64,000 bases of DNA. Origin: Arcticibacter sp041902385. Lineage in GTDB: Bacteria; Bacteroidota; Bacteroidia; Sphingobacteriales; Sphingobacteriaceae. The stretch covers positions 496,001 to 560,000 of the forward strand of contig NZ_CP169244.1 in assembly GCF_041902385.1 (NCBI RefSeq), given 5' to 3'. The notes below the pieces were generated by a model. It made no database searches and was not told where the DNA came from. It was given only the letters and a program-made list of their open reading frames with translations. Positions 1-8,509 of the stretch are shown here, one piece after another. Both the position numbers and the translations under genes were made by a program. The stretch's first letter is position 1. Each line of letters starts with the position of its first letter.

Positions 1-83
1 CTTAGTTTTTCACCTAAAGCATTCCAATTGTATGTATATGCTCACGGTAAGCGGGGGCAGTCCATTTCAAAAGCAATAGCCCT
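1..83 (-). pseudogene. Possible RHS/YD-repeat protein fragment at window edge
   Basis: Read on the minus strand, this edge encodes AYTYNWNALGEKL, resembling the YTYNALGEKL-type motif of RHS/YD-repeat proteins, preceded after one in-frame stop by a segment ending in PRLP, where such proteins often have LNLP. The gene would continue beyond the window start. The stop suggests a decayed repeat copy. The stretch is short, so this is only a suggestion. Confidence 0.25.
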
Positions 84-108
84 TGTATTTTTCCCAGCCC
101 TGCCGGGG

Positions 109-642
109 TCAAACACTAACCGCCCTTTTCTTAGTAGCCAAATAGTATAAATCCCTTTCCAGGTCATACTTCATTCTTTTAACGCTCCTTTTGATTAGAA
201 AATACGGAACTCCTATCATGAATGACGCATGGAGCAGTATAAAGGGCAAAAGCAACGAGGGAAACTCATCACCACCGAATAAGCATACTGATATGAAAAT
301 CGAATAGAAGAGAACAAGGCTCACCAATAGCAACTTAGCCTGTGTTTGAAAAGCATTAATTTCCACATTGATCACCAACACACTGCCATGTTCTTCAAAA
401 GCTCCGACTGCTTTAGGGATATTTATGTTCATCTCAAATAGCCGCCTTTTCTTTTTAAGCTCGAACCCTTCAGTCGTTACTTCTCCTTTATACTCATTTT
501 TGCCAGATGAAAACACATCAAAGAAATCTGATTGCATCTCATCTATGTTGTTTCTTAAGAGATCAATAAACTCTGTTCTGCCTATGGGTAATTCTATGGT
601 TACGCTGTCAATAAGCTTAAGCTTTCCTAATATTTCCTCCAT
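109..642 (-). CDS. Hypothetical protein with two membrane segments
   Basis: A 177-residue protein I do not recognise. Its first half (residues about 1-95) is soluble and charged. Two hydrophobic stretches follow, around residues 103-122 and 128-148, and then a basic tail (KRSVKRMKYDLERDLYYLATKKR), which suggests an inner-membrane hairpin with the N and C termini in the cytoplasm. It lies 15 bp downstream of another small gene on the same strand (658-1191), so the two probably form one transcript. No catalytic motif is visible. Confidence 0.55.
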   Translation of the reverse strand: MEEILGKLKLIDSVTIELPIGRTEFIDLLRNNIDEMQSDFFDVFSSGKNEYKGEVTTEGFELKKKRRLFEMNINIPKAVGAFEEHGSVLVINVEINAFQTQAKLLLVSLVLFYSIFISVCLFGGDEFPSLLLPFILLHASFMIGVPYFLIKRSVKRMKYDLERDLYYLATKKRAVSV

Positions 643-657
643 CGCTTATACCTTTCG

Positions 658-1191
658 CTACAACTTCTTGTCTTTATTATAAAGGTTTTCTGGCTTATTG
701 GCTCTGATCCAAATACCATACTTCTTATCAGCCACTTCAAACCTGTTCTTCAGTTCATCAGCCGACAAAACCTCCAAACTGATGAATAGCTTTTCATCTA
801 ACCCTGATAAATTTCCTTCATAACTTCCTTTTTGCACTTTATCGTTGAGAATATAGCAGAAGGAATTATCATCTCCGTTAGTTGTATAAAGGCTATCATA
901 TTTCGCTGAAACACTCTTTAAAAACTTCACGAACCTTCTTCTTGCAAAATTCCTTGTCTCTATCAGTACTACTCCCTGATTAACCTCCCCTCCATAGCTT
1001 TTAATCATGGCACTATCTTTTAAAATAGTTACAGATGCTATTGATTGAGGATCATACTTTTGAAGATCAGCCTGGGTCACCTTAACGCTATCAATAAAGA
1101 ACACAGGGTTGGGACCAAGACGCTTTACTGCTTCTTCAGGTCCTGGTTGAGCATGTAGTTTGATCGAAATAAGTAAGAGAAGGATGATCAC
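658..1191 (-). CDS. Small exported protein resembling a TonB-receptor plug
   Basis: The protein has an N-terminal hydrophobic segment (IILLLLISIKLHAQ) that looks like a signal peptide. It continues with NPVFFIDSVKV, SIASVTILKDSAMIKSYG and GVVLIETR, the pattern of the plug domain of TonB-dependent receptors (named variable, DPxxIxSIxVLKDxxAxxxYG, GVIxIxTK). At about 177 residues it has no barrel, so it may be a free plug-like domain of the kind also seen at the end of BlaR1/M56 proteins. The start is uncertain: 1191 is a GTG, the frame stays open further upstream without an ATG, and an upstream start is possible. Confidence 0.5.
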   Translation of the reverse strand: MIILLLLISIKLHAQPGPEEAVKRLGPNPVFFIDSVKVTQADLQKYDPQSIASVTILKDSAMIKSYGGEVNQGVVLIETRNFARRRFVKFLKSVSAKYDSLYTTNGDDNSFCYILNDKVQKGSYEGNLSGLDEKLFISLEVLSADELKNRFEVADKKYGIWIRANKPENLYNKDKKL

Positions 1192-1400
1192 CCCGGAGAG
1201 TGTAAGGTATCGGTTTATTTGCTGATATTTGAACGTGAATATACAACTCTTCCTGTGATTAAAGATTTTGGAAAGTCTATGCGACTAATGAGAAACCTAT
1301 ACTGACGGCAAGGCGCTTATGGTCCCCCCAATTCTAAGCACCCAGCGAAGAGTTGTCGATCTTCAGAGCCTCTTGCTGACACCATCACAAACGCCCACCC

Positions 1401-1895
1401 TCAGGCTAACTTACTATACAGGTACTGATCCAAAACCTTCCCGTTCTTGATGACAGCCGATCGTAAAATAGCTTCCTGCCTGAATCCCGCTCTTTCGAGT
1501 ACCCGCATAGAAGGCGTATTGCCTGCAAATACCCCTGCATACATCCTTATCAGCTGCAGTGTCTCAAAGCCGTATTGTGTAAGCAGCTTTACTGCCTCCG
1601 TTCCATAACCTTTTCCCCAGTAGGGCTCTCCAAGCCAGTACCCGATTTCTGCATTGAGGCGATAAACATCTTCCTTCGGAATAACGCTTCCTACTCCCAC
1701 GAACGTGGCATCATCAAAAATACCAAAAACGTGACCGGCCATGCCCTTTGCTGCCCTCTCCAGAAAAGAGCGGGCATGATCCAGGGTATAGGGATGCGGG
1801 AATACATCCATCAGGTTTTGCGCAATGTTCTTGTTGTTAGCCAGCTGCTGGAGCGATTCCGGGTCAACCGACAGTATCGAATTCAGACGAACCAT
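1401..1895 (-). CDS. GNAT family N-acetyltransferase (RimJ/RimL type)
   Basis: A 164-residue protein with the GNAT fold. The acetyl-CoA binding motif A reads YWGKGYGTEAV around residues 92-102, and the C-terminal motif NTPSMRVLERAGF is typical of the RimJ/RimL ribosomal-protein acetyltransferase branch. By family it should move an acetyl group from acetyl-CoA to an amine; the substrate cannot be read from sequence. The length is normal for the family. It lies 6 bp downstream of the stop of the GH127 gene on the same strand, so it may be co-transcribed, although a functional link is not obvious. Confidence 0.85.
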   Translation of the reverse strand: MVRLNSILSVDPESLQQLANNKNIAQNLMDVFPHPYTLDHARSFLERAAKGMAGHVFGIFDDATFVGVGSVIPKEDVYRLNAEIGYWLGEPYWGKGYGTEAVKLLTQYGFETLQLIRMYAGVFAGNTPSMRVLERAGFRQEAILRSAVIKNGKVLDQYLYSKLA

Positions 1896-1901
1896 TGTAT
1901 A

Positions 1902-4900
1902 TCATTTTAAGCTGGCATCAAGATAAACAGAATGCCGCCCATAGGTATCATAAAACGGTCTGAATTCCACACCATCAATAGTGAATTCCAGTTTAGCAGG
2001 ATCTCCCTTAATGGATGCGCCGATATCCTTCGCGTCGAAAGTAACCTTGCGCCAATCCTTCCGTGCTTCGGGCTCCTGAGCCGCTAATAAGACCGGTCCA
2101 TAGAACAGGCTCGCGATATTCTGCTGATCCATCACCGGATCAAGGTGGAACTGGAAAGGCATCTTCAGTTCGATAACATCCCCGTCCTTCCAGTTGCGAC
2201 TAATTTTCAGGTAACTGCCCGGCCGCACATTCAGCTTCTGCTCCTCTCCGTTGATCTTCACAAGAAAGCCCCCCGTGGCCCAGCCTGGCACCCTAACATG
2301 CACATCAAATTTTCCACTGCCCTTAATTGCCAGACGTGTATTGTCTTCTTTCGGGAAATTGGTGCTCTGCTCTATCCTTACATTACGCTCAGTCCAGTCT
2401 AGCGTCGACGGGATATACAGATTTACATAAAGCCCCTGACTATCCTTCGTTTTGAAATAGATGGAATTCTGCAGTTTGGTATTACTTTCGATAGAGGTGC
2501 CGTTACAGCAGGTAAAACCGGTCATATCCGGATTGCCGAACTGCTTAACCGACCCTGGCCTTAACGGCACATGGTAGGTATTTGCAGGGCTGTCCTTATC
2601 TACCGAAGCGAGGATGTGATTATATAAGCCCCGCTCATAATAGTCCATATACTCAGCCCGCTGGTCAAAGAGAAAGAGGTCGCTGCTCAGCTTCAGCATA
2701 TTGTATGTGGCGCAGGTTTCGTTCTGCCCCCTGCTGAGAAACCGTTTTCATACAGGGTGGCGGGCTGGGCCACAAAACATTCGGCATTAGCAGGATGCCG
2801 GGCCCCTGCCACTCCCCCAATGCTGTACATATAATCGTTTACTGCCTTATACCAGAAGTTGTCGGCCACCTTGTAATATTCCGGATTGCGAGAAGCACGA
2901 TAGGTTTCGATGCTGCCTACGATCTGTGGGATATGCTGATTGGCATGCAATCCGCGGAAAAGATCTACATTCTTTGCCAGTCCGTGCGAGTGTGCTGTGT
3001 CGCCGAAGAAAACCTTGATATTATCAAAAAGCTGCGCCGTCCGGAGATACTTCTGATTCCCCGTAATTTCATAGAGGCGTGCCATTGATTCGTTCATTCC
3101 TCCAAACTCGCCGGCGATGTAGGTATTCCACATCTTAATCAGCGTATCCCCTGGCACCTGACTAAGGCGACCGTACACCCAGTCGCCCATACCCGTGGCT
3201 ATTTCAAGCGCCTTTTTATTTCCGCTCACATCATACACGTCGATCAGCCCTGCCAGGATCTTATGCAGCGTATAATACGGTGCCCAGATCTGCGTGTTCT
3301 GACCTCCGTACTTCGCTCCCTTTTCCAGCATGATAAACTGATCAGGAGGATAAGCGCTAATGAATCCTTTGCCCCAGTTCCAGTAATCGGTCCGGATACC
3401 AGTATCACTTAAATCTGAGTCATACCCTGATTTCCCAGGTCCGGGAGGCACTGCTGCCGGATCTGCAACGTGAGGCCCGCCAGCCTCTTTGGCCTCACCG
3501 GATAACCGCGACAACTCGTAGAGGCTGTTAACCATGTACTCCATTTTGCGTGAGAAGGTGGCTTGAAGTGCCTTGTCATAACCCGTACCGGCATAAGCCT
3601 GGGCGATGGCCGTGAGATAGTGACCCGTAGCATGTCCCCTCAGCTTGGTATCCTGACTATCCCACACCCCCAGCGGCTTCGCTCCTTCCGGCTGCTTCTG
3701 GCCAAAAGCGTGCCTGAACATATAGAGAAAAGAATTAGGATCAGTCTGGGCCAGCGTCCTGATAAACTTATCGCGATTCTCGACGAACCGGGTCGGGCGA
3801 CCCTGGGCGTCGTTCTTTAGTGACACCTGGCTTAGCTTAAAAGCTTGGAGCTGTAGGGCGGGCGCAGCCGGTTTCACCCGATCACGAACGGTTACATGTG
3901 CCTTCGGCTGAAGATCTGTTCCCGGCACACGCCCGGTAATGGTGTACTCGCCGGCATTGGCAACGCTGGAATTGTCAACAGGCGCCGGCCAAACCACTCG
4001 TACCCTCGGTCCTTTTAATCCGTTCCTGTAGGTTCCCTCTACATAAGCCGGCAAGCGCGGCAAATTACCAGTCTCTGTTTCCACCCTCACATCAGCAACC
4101 TGAGTTAAAAAGGCATTGTACAGCTGCGCGTGTGCCGGAGAGAAATGCGGAAGTTCTGCTTCCGGCTCCTCCCTCGTATTCACAGAGCCGTCATTCCCTC
4201 CCTTTCGCGCACTATAATAGATCCTTCCAATCTGCCTCCCGCTCAGGGCCACACGGTAGATACGAAAATCATGGATGAGCGCATTCAGAAAAGGGGCAGC
4301 AGCCGACAGCGACCGGCCAATGTACAGCTGCCGTTCTCCTGCCTGCCTGCCAAAGACCCGTGCAAGCTCCCCTGGAATATCCTCTGCTTCACCAACAGGG
4401 CGACCATTCACGTAAACGATCATCGACTTTGATGAAACGTCGGCCACTACAGCGAGATGAACCCACTTGTTCAGTTCTATTGCCGGCAGCTCAACCCGCT
4501 TTAGACTGCCTTTATCAGCTGCTATCCCGGCCTCCATGCCCTGCGCCCGTCCTGTTCCGGCTGGTGCAACAAATAAATGAGCCTTAGAGTCTCTCCCAAA
4601 ATCAAAAAAGTACTGACCTGATTGTTTTGAGCGGAGGCAGATCCAGCCCGATATACTGAGCGATTCTAAGTCTGTTAAAGCTGCCCCAGGAATGGTCACA
4701 AAACTATTCTTGCCGCCTGAAAGTGACAGCACCTTCCCAAACTGATCGTCGTTCACGAAGGTCAGTCCTTCGCCTTGATACCGGCCATGCAAATTATTTC
4801 TCGACCAGTCTTTTACATCGCCGTTGAACACATAGCGCGCAATCATTTCTGTTTCGCCGATCCCGTCCAGTATCTGATCTCCATTTTGAGCCATCGCGCT

Positions 4901-4966
4901 ATGGCCACAGCCCACAGCCAGCGCCAGCCAAATTACAACCGGCAAAAAGAGCGTTCGCATTTTCAT
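1902..4966 (-). CDS. Secreted GH127 (DUF1680) beta-L-arabinofuranosidase with LamG domain; frameshifted
   Basis: The order is signal peptide (start chosen at MKMRTLFLPVV, ending near SAMAQ), a concanavalin/LamG-like domain (about residues 35-250), an Ig-like linker, then a GH127 catalytic domain. Family enzymes cleave beta-L-arabinofuranosides using a zinc-bound cysteine nucleophile. The Glu and first Cys of the zinc site (NETCAT) and the CysCys pair (GFTCCNGTS) are present. The reading frame breaks between ENGFSAGG and QNETCATYNMLKLSSD. One extra base in the C5 run at 2727-2731 (G5 on the coding strand) restores a continuous protein of about 1020 residues. I read this as one gene with a homopolymer error rather than two genes. 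The product is likely periplasmic or outer-membrane and acts on plant arabinan or arabinogalactan. Confidence 0.85.
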
Positions 4967-5427
4967 ATTTCTAATCCATGTCATGAGTTCTTTCAAAATG
5001 AGATTCTTAGCCTTGCCACCACTCGCTTCCAATTCACGATGAAACTATAAAGAACCGGAGTGTTTCCATACATCTATTTTAACAAATAACCATACGATAT
5101 TAATTCAAAACGATGCCTGCTCCGTGTGCTTTTTGCGGCAGCAGAGAGGACGTTGAACAAAACTAAGCGGAACCGGTGTAAATTCTGCACGGCGGTGCCA
5201 AATGGTGCTATTTGGTGCTGTTTGGCGCTGTTTGGCACACTCAACGAGGGAGCTGTGCGATGTGATCAGAAGCGTTCCGCCCTCAACATGGAGGTGCTTG
5301 CCCGGCAAACAGAGCTTCGCCAGGCAAGGTGCCGTACGCGACCTGAGCGCTTCACCTGGAAAGCTGAGGATTACCACACTCTTACCTGAGTCGTACCTGG
5401 ACTGACGGTTATTCGTCTGTTTTTTTA
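4967..5427. other. Intergenic region without a credible gene
   Basis: Upstream of the GH127 gene, this stretch holds short open frames on both strands that lack recognisable domains and have an unusual composition. Around 5195-5240 a TTTGG[TC]GCTG motif recurs every 10-11 bases. I see no RNA gene. The GH127 promoter should lie near 4970-5100, but I cannot place it. Confidence 0.4.
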
Positions 5428-5438
5428 CCGGATGCAAA

Positions 5439-5756
5439 CCCGGCGTCGAAGCAGCGACGGAAAAACGACGGCCAGACGACGAAAAAACGTCGAAGCAGCG
5501 ACGGAAAAACGACGGCCAGACGACGAAGCAGGGACGGTTCAGGAACGAACATGGAACGAAGCAAAAACGAACAAAAGACGGCAAACCGACGAAAAAACGA
5601 CGGAAAACCGACGAAGCAGGGACGGCCAGACGACAGCCAAGCGACGATGCAGGGACGACCAGGCCGCGGCCAACCGACGAAGCAACGATTGCTTGGGAAC
5701 TAACCTGGGACAAAGCAAAAACGAACAGGAGACAGCAAACATTTCACCTTGCCATT
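5439..5756. repeat. Degenerate 11-bp phased repeat array (about 28 units)
   Basis: From about 5450 the sequence divides into consecutive 11-mers, nearly all ending in GAC or AAC: GAAGCAGCGAC, GGAAAAACGAC, GGCCAGACGAC, GAAGCAGGGAC, GAACATGGAAC, GGCAAACCGAC and so on, to the edge of the transposase remnant. A 44-bp block (four units) is repeated exactly at 5444 and 5488. The open frames across it are side effects of a stop-poor repeat and show no domain. An 11-bp period is close to one DNA helical turn, so the same bases face one side of the helix. Confidence 0.8.
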
Positions 5757-5997
5757 TGGCATTGGCGTTTATAGTGGCTAGGTAAATTTGCTTGAGAATG
5801 GCCTCTTCCGAAGGGAATGCTCCTTTGGCTTTAGTTACCTTTCGCACCATCCGATGGTAACTTTCGATGGGGTTGGTGGTATAGATAATCTTGCGCAAGG
5901 CAGCAGGATACTGGAAAAAGGTAGCTAGCCGATCCCAATTACTCCTCCAGCTTTTAAAGACAAGAGGATACTTTTTAAGAGAGCGCCAGCGGGCGCA
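5755..5997 (-). pseudogene. IS256 (mutator) family transposase fragment
   Basis: On the minus strand this encodes about 80 residues matching the C-terminal third of IS256-type transposases: KSWRSNWDRLATFFQYPAAL, then IIYTTNPIESYHRMVRK, then KGAFPSEEAILKQIYLA. The first part follows directly after an in-frame stop. The downstream end runs into the 11-bp repeat array before the usual C terminus, so both ends are missing. The DDE catalytic core is absent except possibly its last part. It is a relic of a once complete insertion sequence. Confidence 0.85.
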
Positions 5998-6086
5998 AAC
6001 TTAAGGGCACGCCGAGAAGAAGCAGCAAACCGATTATGGGGCTCAGTAATCCCTCCCTGGCTTCATTAAACCGAACGGGGAAGCAA

Positions 6087-6110
6087 GCCCCCTCCAGTTT
6101 CTGAGGGGGC
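6087..6110. terminator. GC-rich hairpin after DUF2911 gene
   Basis: GCCCCCTC pairs perfectly with GAGGGGGC across an 8-base loop. It lies 55 bp past the stop of the minus-strand gene at 6165-7013. No clear T-run follows on that strand, so it may be a weak terminator or an RNA-stabilising hairpin. Confidence 0.45.
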
Positions 6111-6164
6111 CGCTTTATGTCAGATAACACTCGGACATGCCGCATTTGGCGGCTATGGAGACGC

Positions 6165-7013
6165 TTACTTGCCCGCTTCTGCGATCAGCTTCTTGTTTAA
6201 AGCCACATAGTCGGGATTCTTTTGCGCTTCCGCCTTTTTCATTGAACTGGTAGCACTGGCGATAGCACCTTTTTTATCACCCTTCTTCAACTGGATCTTT
6301 GCTTTCAGGTGCTCCATGTAGTAGGCATCAGGCTGTGCCTTAACTGCTTCATTCACCCAGCTAAGTGCTTTATCTAAATCGAGACCCTTCTCGTAATACC
6401 AGCTTGCTGCCTGGAAATAAGGCTTCTTTTCGCCTTTCATGGCCGAGTCAATGGAAGCAAGGATCTTCTGATCAATGTCTGCCTTCACATTAAAGCCTAC
6501 CATTGCATCTGCCCACAGCAGTTGTATGTCGACGGAGTTGCTCGTCTGATTTGCAAAAAGAATAGTAAAATTCTCAATACTGAATGGGAGCCGTTGAGCA
6601 GCAGCGGTAAACCTCACCAGATCATCGGCTTCAGAGTATCCCATGGATCCCCACAGGGTAAGCTTCTTACTTAAAATGAAGGTCCATTGATCTTTGCCGG
6701 GAATAGAATACAAGGCATATTCTCCCGCGGGAACAGCTTTGCCGTTTACCGTTACATCCTCTCCAAACTTTATTTTTGTTGGTGAATTAGCACCGGTACG
6801 CCACACCTCCCCGTAAGGCACCAGGTCTCCAAAGATCGAACGGCCCCTAACAGCCGGACGGGAGTACGTGACCGAGATGTTCGACAGGGCAAAATCCTGC
6901 GTGATGGACTGTGTGGGACTGGCAGCCGGAGTTTTGACTCCCTGTGCAAACCCTGATGCAGTGAATAACAGGGCGACACAAACGCTTGCTAAAATTTTTC
7001 TTAGAGATTCCAT
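6165..7013 (-). CDS. DUF2911 domain protein with C-terminal helical repeats
   Basis: A 282-residue exported protein. A signal peptide (residues 1-23, ending SGFAQ) is followed by a DUF2911 domain (about 35-175; landmarks VTYSRPAVRGRSIFGDLVPY, WRTGANSPTKI, PAGEYALYSIPG) and a C-terminal alpha-helical, TPR-like part rich in Ala and Lys. DUF2911 is common in Bacteroidota and its function is unknown. A TAACTTTG element ends 4 bases before the ATG, supporting this start and a leaderless mRNA. The gene stands alone. Confidence 0.85.
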   Translation of the reverse strand: MESLRKILASVCVALLFTASGFAQGVKTPAASPTQSITQDFALSNISVTYSRPAVRGRSIFGDLVPYGEVWRTGANSPTKIKFGEDVTVNGKAVPAGEYALYSIPGKDQWTFILSKKLTLWGSMGYSEADDLVRFTAAAQRLPFSIENFTILFANQTSNSVDIQLLWADAMVGFNVKADIDQKILASIDSAMKGEKKPYFQAASWYYEKGLDLDKALSWVNEAVKAQPDAYYMEHLKAKIQLKKGDKKGAIASATSSMKKAEAQKNPDYVALNKKLIAEAGK

Positions 7014-7017
7014 AAAA

Positions 7018-7025
7018 CAAAGTTA
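7018..7025 (-). promoter_or_regulatory. -7 promoter element (TAACTTTG) of DUF2911 gene
   Basis: On the minus strand TAACTTTG matches the Bacteroidota -7 consensus TAnnTTTG and is followed by four bases (TTTT) and then the ATG. Transcription would begin at or next to the start codon. Confidence 0.6.
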
Positions 7026-7091
7026 ACCGGCAGGCTGACTTTTAGTGTATGTGCCAAAAGATTATCGCAAAAATATTACGGCCGCAGCTCT

Positions 7092-7099
7092 TACATTTG
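7092..7099 (+). promoter_or_regulatory. -7 promoter element (TACATTTG) of HAD phosphatase gene
   Basis: TACATTTG matches TAnnTTTG, with CTCC and then ATG at 7104. The 4-base spacing equals that of several other genes in the window. No good -33 TTTG is visible upstream. Confidence 0.55.
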
Positions 7100-7103
7100 C
7101 TCC

Positions 7104-7742
7104 ATGAAGCATATCAAAAATATCATCTTCGACTACGGGAATGTGATCTTCCTGATCGACTTCCTCAAAACGCAGCATACGTTCACCGAACTGGGGATTG
7201 AGAACGTCGACCGCTTCTTTGCTCATGCCGGCCATGATCCGCTCTTTGATGAGTTTGAGCAGGGCAATATTTCTTCTGCAGAGTTTCGCGATGGGATCCG
7301 TCGCATCACCGGAAGACCGGAACTAAGCGACAAAGATATTGACGGGGCGTGGACGAGTCTCCTTATCGGAGTGCCGCCCGTCAACCACGAACTTCTGCTG
7401 AAGGCAAAGGAGCGCTACCGTACCTTCCTGCTCAGTAACATCAACGAGATCCATCTCGACTATATCACTGACTACCTGAAAAAGGAATATCAGATAGAGT
7501 CGAACGACATGTTCTTTGAGAAGGTGTATTACTCGCACCTGGTGCGTATGCGCAAGCCTAACCGGGAGATCTTTGACCTGGTGCTGAACGAGAACAAGCT
7601 CAATCCTGCCGAGACGCTTTTCATTGATGATAGTCCGCAGCATCTTAAAACGGCGCAGGAACTGGGTCTCCACACTCACCTGATGACTCGGGAGGATTCA
7701 CTGGAAAAGTTTCTTTACCGGTCGGGATTGCTGGAAAAGTAA
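7104..7742 (+). CDS. HAD-superfamily hydrolase (HAD-IA, YihX-like phosphatase)
   Basis: A 212-residue cytoplasmic phosphatase-like protein. Motif I is FDYGNVI near residue 10, with the nucleophilic Asp. Motif II is the Ser in FLLSNINEIH, motif III is the Lys in RMRKPNREIF, and motif IV is FIDDSPQHL. This order matches HAD-IA haloacid dehalogenase-like phosphatases such as YihX, which remove phosphate from sugar phosphates or related metabolites; the substrate cannot be predicted. The length is normal. The gene is followed by a 67-bp tandem repeat rather than by a clear terminator. Confidence 0.85.
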   Translation: MKHIKNIIFDYGNVIFLIDFLKTQHTFTELGIENVDRFFAHAGHDPLFDEFEQGNISSAEFRDGIRRITGRPELSDKDIDGAWTSLLIGVPPVNHELLLKAKERYRTFLLSNINEIHLDYITDYLKKEYQIESNDMFFEKVYYSHLVRMRKPNREIFDLVLNENKLNPAETLFIDDSPQHLKTAQELGLHTHLMTREDSLEKFLYRSGLLEK

Positions 7743-7770
7743 AGCACAGAAAGAGCCCGGAGATCCTTAT

Positions 7771-8128
7771 TACTCCCGCGTTGGAGGGAGACTGGAAGTG
7801 CCATCTTTTGCAAGCGCCGTACTTTCCTTCTACTTATTCTTCCCGGGTTGGAAAGAGACTGAAAGTGTCGTCTTTTGCAAGCGCCGTACTTTCCTTCTAC
7901 TTATTCTTCCCGGGTTGGAGGGAGACTGAAAGTGCCATCTTTTGCAAGCGCCGTGCTTTCCACCTACTTATTCTTCCGGGGTTGGAGGGAGACTGAAAGT
8001 GTCGTCTTTTGCAAGCGCCGTACTTTCCTTCTACTTATTCTTCCCGGGTTGGAAAGAGACTGAAAGTGTCGTCTTTTGCAAGCGCCGTGCTTTCCATCTA
8101 CATATTCTTCCCGGGTTTGAAGGAGACG
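7771..8128. repeat. 67-bp tandem repeat, five copies
   Basis: The marker CTTTTGCAAGCGCCGT begins at 7805, 7872, 7939, 8006 and 8073, an exact 67-bp period, with few substitutions between copies. Each unit contains CTTTCC and GGAAAG separated by about 25 bases and could form a hairpin. Because 67 is not a multiple of three, the overlapping open frames in all three phases are artefacts. There are no spacers between copies, so it is not a CRISPR array. Confidence 0.95.
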
Positions 8129-8203
8129 CCAGAGACGGTGCTCTGCGTTCCGAAGATGGCCCGACGTCTTAAACAAAAGCCGGAGAAGCATTGTTAAACG
8201 GGT

Positions 8204-8509
8204 ATGGAAAACTATCAAACTTTGGTGGAAGCCCTGGACGGCTTAAAGAAACAAGGCTACACCCTCGACTTTAACCTGGCTAACGGCGTGCTGCATAACA
8301 GTACGGAAAATATAGTACTGCAACCGGAGGACTTTAGCATTAAGGCGATATACCGCTTTGAGGGCATGTCAGATCCTGGCGACAACTCCATCGTATATGC
8401 CATCAGTGCAGACAAATACAACGTAAAGGGAGTATTTGTAAATGGTTACGGGGTCTACTCTGACGATATATCCGAAGAACTGTTAAAGAAACTGAATACG
8501 CCGGAGTAG
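8204..8509 (+). CDS. Conserved small hypothetical protein
   Basis: A 101-residue soluble acidic protein. I recognise the type: in Bacteroidota genomes short proteins with the pattern LxxLKxxGYTxDFNL, FxIxxxYRFEGMSDP, IVYAIS, KGVxVxGYGVYxD occur widely and are often mislabelled phosphoribosylpyrophosphate synthetase, although they lack any PRPP-binding motif. The sequence here shows IKAIYRFEGMSDPGDNSIVY and VKGVFVNGYGVYSDDISEEL. No function can be assigned. Its stop codon directly abuts the stop of the convergent proline dehydrogenase gene. Confidence 0.75.
   Translation: MENYQTLVEALDGLKKQGYTLDFNLANGVLHNSTENIVLQPEDFSIKAIYRFEGMSDPGDNSIVYAISADKYNVKGVFVNGYGVYSDDISEELLKKLNTPE

Noticed and set aside
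5105..5785. Long frames on both strands across the 11-bp repeat region
   Set aside because: Composition follows the repeat, no domain is visible, and one is partly fused to the transposase remnant by chance.
7771..8128. CRISPR array
   Set aside because: Copies are directly adjacent with no unique spacers and no cas genes nearby. The same holds for the 74/75-bp array at 17020-17611.
7781..8197. Four overlapping open frames encoding similar 62-76 residue peptides
   Set aside because: They are the same 67-bp tandem repeat read in successive frames; the period is not divisible by three and no start signal or family supports them.
8204..8509. Phosphoribosylpyrophosphate synthetase
   Set aside because: A frequent label for this small family, but the protein has about 100 residues and no PRPP or ATP-binding motif.
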